From Myxococcales bacterium UBA1203 (GTDB lineage Bacteria; Myxococcota; Myxococcia; Myxococcales; UBA5297), in contig DBXV01000016.1 in assembly GCA_002309695.1 (NCBI GenBank), positions 96,602-135,094 on the forward strand: a stretch of 38,493 bases of DNA. The letters run 5' to 3'. Within the stretch, counting starts at the first letter, position 1. Every line of letters begins with the position of its first letter. Under the pieces are notes generated by a model that was given only the letters and a program-made list of their open reading frames with translations, did not search any database and was not told the origin of the DNA. A program made the translations under genes and the position numbers. Shown here in pieces: positions 32,495-38,493 of this stretch.

Positions 32495-34954
32495 ATGGAC
32501 GGGCGGGATGATTTTGATTTTCAAAGAAAAATGATGGACGAAGCGACAGAGAAGCTGAATCAATATATTCGCGCTCTGTTGAAACAAAAGAAGGGAAAAC
32601 AGGTGCGGGCTTTTGGCGAAGAGAAGTATGAGCAAATTGCCCTGACCGGATTCATTAAGAGAATTATCAACGCGCTTATTTTGCAGAATACGGACAATGC
32701 TGCAGTATCCCCGGAGAAAACGGATGAATTCGTGCGCCAGAGGCTCTCCGGCAAAATGAAAATCAGCGGATCGATGTCCGGAGAAGCGGATTCTTCGGGA
32801 TGTATGGTAATCGATGTCGGTGAAGGCGTTTCCTTAAGGCTGCAAAGGGGAGATTCGGGAAATTACGTGGTCAGCGTCTGCGTGCCCTTGAAGAATAAAG
32901 AAATTTCCGATGTCAGCGATGTCAGCCCGGCAGATCCGGACATGCCGGACGGCAAAGAGGAAGCAAAGCCGCTGAGTTTTGCCCCAGACCGGCTCGATGC
33001 TTTTTGCCGGGCCGCAGAATACATATTTGATAACGCCCGCGAATTTAAGAAGTGGGCGCACAACGAATGGAAGCAGTGTGAAAAATATAAGTATCTCGAT
33101 TATCCGAAAAAAGACGTTCTCGACAAAATTCCAGTATATTGGTGGTGGGCCTGGCTCAAAAACGCCTCTGAAAAGGATCTGTCCGACCTTGAATTCATCA
33201 AAAAACTCGTGGCCCGGCGCGGCGACTGTTTACAGTACGCGCTGCCTGCCTCGAAGTCGGACAGAACAACTGTTCTCGGTGCTATCAAGGAGACCAGTTA
33301 CGCCATCATTTACGCCTCCGAAGAGCTTCAGAACGACCGTGAATTTGTCCTGCAGGCGCTGAATGCCAACAGAAATGTGTTCGGACACGTCAGGGAAATA
33401 TTCAGGGACGACAGGGAGATTGCGCTGTCGGCGGTGAAAAAGGAAGGCTCGAACCTTCAATACGTCTCAGAGCGGCTCAAGAATGATCCCGACGTGGTGG
33501 AGGCCGCACTGGCGCAGGATCTATGTTATTTGTGCTACGCGTCGGAAGCCTTCCGCGACAACAAAGAATATGTGATGCGGGCGGTGCGCGAGCGCGGAAA
33601 TCTGCTCGCAGCGTTGTCTGAACGTCTGAAAGCGGACAGAGACGTGGTTTTATCCGCCGTGACAGCCCGCGGAAAGGCGCTTCAATATGCTCCGGAAAAT
33701 ATGAAAAACGACCGCGAGGTCGTGCTCGCCGCCGTCAAAAGCGACGGCAATGCGCTTGAGTTTGCCTCGGAGCTCTTGCGGAACGACAGAGAAATCGTCC
33801 TCACGGCGGTCGAAAACAGCAGGGGAGCGCTCGCGTATGCCTCGGATGAGCTCCGCGACGACAGGGAAATCGCGGTTGACGCATTAAAAGTGGACAAAGA
33901 TGCCTGGCATTTTGTCTCCGATCGCCTGCAGAGCGACCTTGAGTTCATCAAAGCCGTATTGACCGCCGGCGGGTACGAAATCGTTCAAAAACTGCCGGAC
34001 GGAATTCTGAAAGACGCGGATGCGGTAATTTCCTTACTGGAAACTCTGTCGGAGAATCCGCCCGACATGGACGATTACGGGGAATTCGCCGACGGAACGA
34101 GCGAATATTACGATGTATTTAAGCGACTGGAGGACGCTTTTTGCAGGCTCGTGGAGAAGCTCACTGCAAAAACTCTGAAAAATAATCCGGAGCTCTTGGA
34201 TAAAATATGTGATCTGACGGTATCTTTGGACAGTACTTATTACGACGAGGGAGATTATCCGTATGAGTACATGCATACACGGCTCCCCGACAGGCTGAAG
34301 GCATATTTTGAGAAAAACAAAATCCCCTGCAGCGGCGCGATCGAAAAGGCGATTGAGGCGAGGGAAGCCAAAAAATACCATCAAAAGGAATACAGTGGGG
34401 ATATTCCGCTGGAAGAAAGATTATTTCTCGAAGCCGGGGATTATTACGAATGGCTGGCGGAAAAGATTCGCCGCCAGGAAGGCGGGGACGCATTCGCGGA
34501 GTATCTCGGGCCCCAGGGCGCCTGGATTGACCACGTTATGGAAAGATTCGTGAAGTCGCTCATCGCGACCTGGAAGGGACTGTTCCATGACGACGAGCTC
34601 TGGCGCGACGAGGATTACGCGGTCGATCTCGACAAAGCTTACGAGGAAATAAGCCGCCGCCTGTCTTCGAAAATGGAGGTCAAGCGAAACGCATTTGAGT
34701 TTTATTACTCGGAAAACGTAGAAGTATTCGTCAATGAAAAAGTGCGCTTTGAGCTGGTCAGGGAACTTCCGCTCAAGATTCTCGAGCTCTGGGTGAATGA
34801 TTACGACACCGACCGCGAAAGGGGCTTCTGGGTGGCGCCAGACAGGCTGGATGTTTTCTGCAATATGGCGGAATACATACAGGAAAACTATGGCGCCTTT
34901 GAAAAAAAGGCGGAGGCGCGCGCGGCAAAACTCATGGAAAAATATATAAAATAA
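32495..34954 (+). CDS. DUF4116 repeat protein (819 aa)
   Basis: The centre of this large soluble protein (about residues 232-490) consists of roughly ten to eleven 23-24 residue repeats of the DUF4116 type with a consensus like NDREVVLAAVKxxGxALxYASEELR. Each is probably a helix pair, forming a solenoid for protein contact. Flanking regions share a module: APDRLDAFCRAAEYI (about 166-180) recurs near the C-terminus as APDRLDVFCNMAEYI (about 784-798). The C-terminal region also has DLDKAYEEISRRL, resembling the EKAYEKV block of the preceding 480 aa protein. Function is unknown. The start ATG 32495 has a weak ribosome site. Confidence 0.8.
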   Translation: MDGRDDFDFQRKMMDEATEKLNQYIRALLKQKKGKQVRAFGEEKYEQIALTGFIKRIINALILQNTDNAAVSPEKTDEFVRQRLSGKMKISGSMSGEADSSGCMVIDVGEGVSLRLQRGDSGNYVVSVCVPLKNKEISDVSDVSPADPDMPDGKEEAKPLSFAPDRLDAFCRAAEYIFDNAREFKKWAHNEWKQCEKYKYLDYPKKDVLDKIPVYWWWAWLKNASEKDLSDLEFIKKLVARRGDCLQYALPASKSDRTTVLGAIKETSYAIIYASEELQNDREFVLQALNANRNVFGHVREIFRDDREIALSAVKKEGSNLQYVSERLKNDPDVVEAALAQDLCYLCYASEAFRDNKEYVMRAVRERGNLLAALSERLKADRDVVLSAVTARGKALQYAPENMKNDREVVLAAVKSDGNALEFASELLRNDREIVLTAVENSRGALAYASDELRDDREIAVDALKVDKDAWHFVSDRLQSDLEFIKAVLTAGGYEIVQKLPDGILKDADAVISLLETLSENPPDMDDYGEFADGTSEYYDVFKRLEDAFCRLVEKLTAKTLKNNPELLDKICDLTVSLDSTYYDEGDYPYEYMHTRLPDRLKAYFEKNKIPCSGAIEKAIEAREAKKYHQKEYSGDIPLEERLFLEAGDYYEWLAEKIRRQEGGDAFAEYLGPQGAWIDHVMERFVKSLIATWKGLFHDDELWRDEDYAVDLDKAYEEISRRLSSKMEVKRNAFEFYYSENVEVFVNEKVRFELVRELPLKILELWVNDYDTDRERGFWVAPDRLDVFCNMAEYIQENYGAFEKKAEARAAKLMEKYIK

Positions 34955-34980
34955 GAAAAACTATCAGGGAGCACCATTCA

Positions 34981-35676
34981 ATGAATGCAAAACGCGGCTA
35001 TGTGACAAAGGATGAGCAGTATTTTTCACCGTCAGCTCTGGAAACAATGCGGCGGGCCTCGCGGCACATCGCCTATCTCATCAATGAAGGCTATGAGCTG
35101 AAATCGGCTGCCACTTTTGTGGGAAATCATTTTATGCTTTCCGAGCGGCAGCGGCTGGCGCTCATTCGCAGCATTGACACAAGCAAACAGCTGAATCTCC
35201 GCAAGCCGAAGGAAAAGTCAGATCTGAACGGCTGTGAGGTCTGGATAGACGGTTTTAATACGATTATTACATTGGAAGTCATGTTCAGCGATTCGCCCCT
35301 GTTTGACTGCACGGACGGAACAATCCGCGATCTGGCGGCGCTGCGGGGCACTTACAGAATTATTCCTGAAACGGAAAAAGCGGTGCGGATGCTCCTGGAT
35401 ACGCTGGAAGAAATGAAGGTAAATTCAGTGCATGTTTTACTGGATGAGCCGGTTTCCAATTCCGGACGCCTCAAGGCGCTCATTGCGGAAATGGGGGAAA
35501 ATTCGCCTTTTCATCTGGATATTCAATTATTGAAAGAAGTCGATAAAACGCTGTGGGACAAAGAAAATGTCGTGACGTCTGATTCCATTATACTGGATCA
35601 CTGCATCAGCTGGGTGAATTTGATGAAAAAATGCGCGGAAAAGTACGGCGCAAAGATGTTTCGGGTGTGGGAATGA
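34981..35676 (+). CDS. DUF434-family protein
   Basis: The 231 aa product matches the DUF434 family (with the C-terminal DUF5616-like part): an N-terminal helical segment ALETMRRASRHIAYLINEGYELKSAATFVGNHFMLSERQRLAL, then VWIDGFNTIITLEVMFSD, CTDGTIRDLAALRGTYR and a terminal domain with NVVTSDSIILDHC. The pattern of conserved Asp residues (IDGFN, CTDGTIRD, TSDSIILD) resembles a PIN-like nuclease fold, but this is only a suggestion. The gene starts 26 bp after the DUF4116 gene and may be co-transcribed. Confidence 0.75.
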   Translation: MNAKRGYVTKDEQYFSPSALETMRRASRHIAYLINEGYELKSAATFVGNHFMLSERQRLALIRSIDTSKQLNLRKPKEKSDLNGCEVWIDGFNTIITLEVMFSDSPLFDCTDGTIRDLAALRGTYRIIPETEKAVRMLLDTLEEMKVNSVHVLLDEPVSNSGRLKALIAEMGENSPFHLDIQLLKEVDKTLWDKENVVTSDSIILDHCISWVNLMKKCAEKYGAKMFRVWE

Positions 35677-35731
35677 GTTATTTGCGCTGCCGGGTACTGC
35701 CGTCCCCCGGGATGAACTGAGGCGAACCACG

Positions 35732-37420
35732 ATGAGCGCCAGCACTGAAAGTCCCAATCAGGCACAAACAGCCAAAGCCAGAATTTTTGAAATACACTGC
35801 CCCGCGTGCGGTGCGCCCGCGTATTATGACATCAAGTCCCGCGTGTATAAATGCAGATACTGCGGCGGCAGCGTGGGAATTGATGAAGCGGTGAAGGCCC
35901 GCACGGGCTTTCGGGCAATTCAAAAGAAAAAAATAAATGCCGCGCTGAAAAATTACGAACTGCAGAAGGCGGTCTGCGAAGGCTGCGGCGCCGAGGTCAT
36001 CTTTGACAAGGGCGATGCCGTGGCGAACTGCGCCTTTTGCGGGCGGGCGCTCGTCCGAGAAGAATATCTTCACGCAGACGATATTCCTGAGCTTGTGATT
36101 CCGTTTTCCATTACGAAAGAGGAAGCGCGGGGCTTTCTGACAAACTGGTGCAGTCAGAATTCGCGAAAAAAAGAAGCGCAGGAGATTTTGAAGAACATTC
36201 AGGAATTAAACGGTTTTTATCTGCCGTACGAGCTCGTCCGGGGCCCGGTGGACTGTGAGGCGCACCGCATTGACGGCGGAAAGACGTATCGGTGCGGCGG
36301 TTTTGTCGATGAAGTTTTTGTCAACTGCTCGAAAAATCTGGACAACCTCCTGCTCGATGCAATGGAGCCATACAATCTCGATGAATTGACGGAATTTGAT
36401 TTTGCATACGTCGCGGGACATCAGGTGAAGGCGGGGGACATCACGGAGAGCGAGCTGGCGCGTCGCGTCCATACAGAAATAGAGGAAAACTATACGCCGG
36501 TCATTCAGAAGACGCTTGAAACCAAAGCTGTCAGCGTGTCCGTCAGATCGCCGGGCCTTGTCCGCATGCCTGTATTGCTTCCGGTATATTATATTTCATT
36601 TGGCAATATCATGGCAGCGGTGAACGGCCAGACGGGCAAAGTCAGCGTCCGCTCGATGAAGGAATCGTATTATTATATTCTCCCGTGGTGGCTCAAAGCC
36701 ATTCTCTCGACCGTCCTCGGCACGGGAAGCATTGCCCTGGGAATGTATATTCTGGGCGCAGCAGCGGACGTGATTTATACGGCGGCGGGCTGCCTCGGCA
36801 TTATCATGACCATCGTCATGTTTGCACTGTTTTCGACATACAGGGACAACAGGCAGAACGAATTCAGGGTGGAAAAGAACCGCAGAATTTTTACGTCAAA
36901 GGGCGGGCCGTATATTCGAAAAGAGGGCCGTCTGGTTCGGTCTGCGGCTGAATTGGTGAAATCCGTGACAAAGCCGATGTTTTTTATGGAGATTGACGGC
37001 GTACGGGAAAATGTTGAGCTGAAATTCACGACGTTTTCCCGAATGGTAGGAATGTTCGGTCTGGCACTTGGCGTCCTGTTCCTGCCGGTGATTATCGCCC
37101 TATTTATCAACGGATTTAATTTTTCCCTCATCAATCTGGGCGGCTCTGCCGTGTGGTTCTGCATCTTTGTGCCGGTCATTCCCGTCGTTTTAGTCAAACA
37201 CGGCAGAATTGAGCTGTATGACAATCCGTGGATATATATCATCAATGAGAAGGGGCAGAAAAAACGCTGGAAACAGAAGTTGGATTTGGGTTTTACCGCC
37301 TGGGATGTGATAAAAATAATACTGATAGGCCTGTTTAAGCCGCCGGTTTGTTTTGGCGTATGGTTCGGAATCATCTGTTTCTGCACGATGGTCTATCTGA
37401 CGGCGTTTGGGGATTGGTGA
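35732..37420 (+). CDS. Membrane protein with two N-terminal zinc ribbons (562 aa)
   Basis: Two four-Cys zinc ribbons are clear at the N-terminus: C23/C26 with C41/C44 and C82/C85 with C100/C103 (CPAC, CRYC, CEGC, CAFC). A soluble domain follows (about 115-310), then hydrophobic segments at about 313-368 (two), 438-489 (two or three) and 534-559 (one). The layout resembles TFIIB-type zinc-ribbon membrane proteins of unknown role in Firmicutes. No catalytic motif is visible. It is the last gene of the island; composition rises toward the GC-rich flank just after it. The frame continues open past its TGA for about 41 codons. Confidence 0.75.
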   Translation: MSASTESPNQAQTAKARIFEIHCPACGAPAYYDIKSRVYKCRYCGGSVGIDEAVKARTGFRAIQKKKINAALKNYELQKAVCEGCGAEVIFDKGDAVANCAFCGRALVREEYLHADDIPELVIPFSITKEEARGFLTNWCSQNSRKKEAQEILKNIQELNGFYLPYELVRGPVDCEAHRIDGGKTYRCGGFVDEVFVNCSKNLDNLLLDAMEPYNLDELTEFDFAYVAGHQVKAGDITESELARRVHTEIEENYTPVIQKTLETKAVSVSVRSPGLVRMPVLLPVYYISFGNIMAAVNGQTGKVSVRSMKESYYYILPWWLKAILSTVLGTGSIALGMYILGAAADVIYTAAGCLGIIMTIVMFALFSTYRDNRQNEFRVEKNRRIFTSKGGPYIRKEGRLVRSAAELVKSVTKPMFFMEIDGVRENVELKFTTFSRMVGMFGLALGVLFLPVIIALFINGFNFSLINLGGSAVWFCIFVPVIPVVLVKHGRIELYDNPWIYIINEKGQKKRWKQKLDLGFTAWDVIKIILIGLFKPPVCFGVWFGIICFCTMVYLTAFGDW

Positions 37421-37614
37421 ATCGGCCGAAAAGATGATTGTCTAAAAGAGTTTCATGCGCTTGATGCAGCGCTGATTGCCAATCACGAGGCCCTGAAATC
37501 GGCTGGGGAGACGCCGTTATCAGGGGGGAACTTTGAGAAATTTTGAGACATTCCTCGAATGGCCGGCACAACCGTGATGCACAGCCGTGATGATGACGGG
37601 AAGGATGGCGGGCG
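37421..37614. other. Junction between island and core flank
   Basis: No intact gene. The frame of the preceding gene continues after its TGA to a second TGA near 37546; the predicted 41-residue tail (ending GGNFEKF) has protein-like composition and could be a gene remnant at the island edge. No terminator or repeat was found. Confidence 0.35.
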
Positions 37615-38493
37615 ATGATGACAAAGCGAGCAGGCAGGGGCGGCGGGATATGGAGCCAGAAGCGTTCTGCGAGTGAAAACAAATGTCAGGACGCTGCCGC
37701 TGGAAATGTTGGCGGGCGGATTTCCGGAAAAGTCAGAGCATCCGCCGTCTGGTCGGCCGTGGCGATTTTCATCTGCGCCGCGGCCGCTGCACTTGGGGGA
37801 TGCGGCGAATCGAACCTGACATTTTCGGGCCCGCTGCCGTCTTCAGAGATCTGTGTGCCGGGCACATGCACCTCGTTGGGCGCGGCCTGCGGCCAGATCG
37901 CCGACGGCTGCGGCGGCAAGCTGGACTGCGGCAGCTGCGAGGACATCGACCCCGGCACATGCACGGCGATGACCTGCGCCTCCCGCGGCTTCGAGTGCGG
38001 CACGTATGACGACGGCTGCGGCGGCACCATCAGCTGCGGCAGCTGCGAATTGCCGAAGACCTGCGCCGGCGGCGGCAGAGACGGCAAGTGCGGCTGCGCG
38101 CCTCAGAGCTGCGACGAACTGGGCGTCGAGTGCGGCGTCGTGGAGGACGAGTGCGGCAACACCGTCAACTGCGGCTCCTGCATTCCTCAGTGCACGCCGG
38201 CCACGTGTGCCTCTCTGGGCGCGACCTGCGGCACGTATGACGACGGCTGCGGCGGCACGCTCAGCTGCGGCACATGTCCTCCCGTCTGCACGCCGACGAC
38301 GTGCGCAGCGCAGGGCAAAAACTGCGGGACGCTCGCGGACGGGTGCGGCGGGACGCTGAACTGCGGGAGCTGCTCGGGTAGCAATCAGACGTGCTCGAAC
38401 AACGTCTGCGTGACGAGCTGCACGCCCAAGACGTGCGCGGCGCAGGGCAAGAACTGCGGGACGCTCTCGGACGGGTGCGGCGGGACGCTGAAC
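37615..38493 (+). CDS. Cys-rich repeat lipoprotein (3' end cut by window)
   Basis: From ATG 37615 the frame is open to the window end (293 codons). After a long basic n-region a hydrophobic stretch (AVWSAVAIFICAAAAALGG) ends in a lipobox with Cys63, so the protein is probably a lipoprotein on the outside of the inner or outer membrane. It continues as about six repeats of 30-45 residues with consensus C-x-P-x-TCAxxGxxCGTxxDGCGGTLxCGxC, each with about six Cys that can form disulfides. Such repeats are known in secreted proteins of Myxococcota-like bacteria. A gggaagga ribosome site lies 9 bases before the start. Length and any C-terminal domain are unknown. Confidence 0.8.
   Translation, partial: MMTKRAGRGGGIWSQKRSASENKCQDAAAGNVGGRISGKVRASAVWSAVAIFICAAAAALGGCGESNLTFSGPLPSSEICVPGTCTSLGAACGQIADGCGGKLDCGSCEDIDPGTCTAMTCASRGFECGTYDDGCGGTISCGSCELPKTCAGGGRDGKCGCAPQSCDELGVECGVVEDECGNTVNCGSCIPQCTPATCASLGATCGTYDDGCGGTLSCGTCPPVCTPTTCAAQGKNCGTLADGCGGTLNCGSCSGSNQTCSNNVCVTSCTPKTCAAQGKNCGTLSDGCGGTLN

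Larger units (their letters stand above)
16975..37420. other. AT-rich accessory (genomic) island
   Basis: From just after thrS to the end of the zinc-ribbon gene the sequence is clearly lower in GC than both flanks, with frequent AT-ending codons, and it contains defence and unknown genes only. Composition is uneven inside: the HEPN gene and the middle of mod are the most AT-rich and the last third is intermediate, which suggests assembly from several sources. No integrase, transposase, tRNA edge or flanking repeat is visible. Confidence 0.7.

Noticed and set aside
33190..33960. Regularly spaced repeats that could suggest a CRISPR array
   Set aside because: Spacing of about 70 bp is that of 23-24 codon protein repeats (DUF4116) in an open frame; repeats are not identical in DNA.
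37850..38493. Direct DNA repeats at the right end that could be taken for a mobile or CRISPR repeat
   Set aside because: They are in-frame Cys-rich protein repeats of the lipoprotein.

Overview
The window looks like a chromosome segment of a high-GC Gram-negative bacterium that carries a much more AT-rich accessory island. Evidence for a Gram-negative host is a beta-barrel outer-membrane protein ending in Phe (5489-6781), two MlaE/YrbE-family lipid-transport permeases, and a secreted lipoprotein made of Cys-rich CGT-x-x-DGCGGTLxCGxC repeats. From memory, such repeats are common in Myxococcota, Bradymonadota and other 'deltaproteobacterial' lineages, so I lean that way with low confidence.

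Region 1 (1-16,969, GC-rich by eye) is core genome. On the minus strand proC and two MlaE-type permeases overlap by ATGA junctions and are followed by comM and recA (recA is cut by the window start). Upstream of comM lie three evenly built TGTTY-N7-GAACA dyads, probably an SOS/LexA-type operator cluster for comM-recA. Divergently on the plus strand, a clear TPP (thiamine) riboswitch precedes the outer-membrane barrel gene. That gene is followed by an EI24/CysZ-like membrane protein, a GNAT acetyltransferase and an unknown Ala/Glu-rich protein. Next come a small exported protein (minus), thymidylate kinase, an unknown protein, a deoxyribose-phosphate aldolase with a strange Asp/Cys-rich N-terminal extension, a polytopic membrane protein, tRNA-Val(GAC) and thrS. 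Clear intrinsic terminators follow deoC, the tRNA and thrS.

Region 2 (about 17,050-28,745, AT-richer) is a tightly packed six-gene plus-strand operon closed by a terminator: SNF2-type helicase, DUF4391 protein, HEPN-motif protein, type III methyltransferase (Mod), YhcG/DUF1016 PD-(D/E)xK-like protein, and type III restriction subunit (Res). Start and stop codons overlap or nearly touch throughout. I read it as a composite type III restriction-modification defence locus with an added SNF2-DUF4391 arm and a possible HEPN RNase arm.

Region 3 (28,775-37,420) is a run of single plus-strand genes mostly of unknown function: proteins with internal duplications and modules shared between neighbours, an FGE-fold protein without the catalytic cysteines, a DUF4116 repeat protein, a DUF434-type protein, and a double zinc-ribbon membrane protein. 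A 69-nt sequence before the FGE-fold gene folds on paper into a three-way junction. No integrase, transposase or tRNA junction was seen at either edge of the island.

Region 4 (37,615-end) returns to GC-rich sequence and holds the start of the Cys-rich repeat lipoprotein, which runs off the window.
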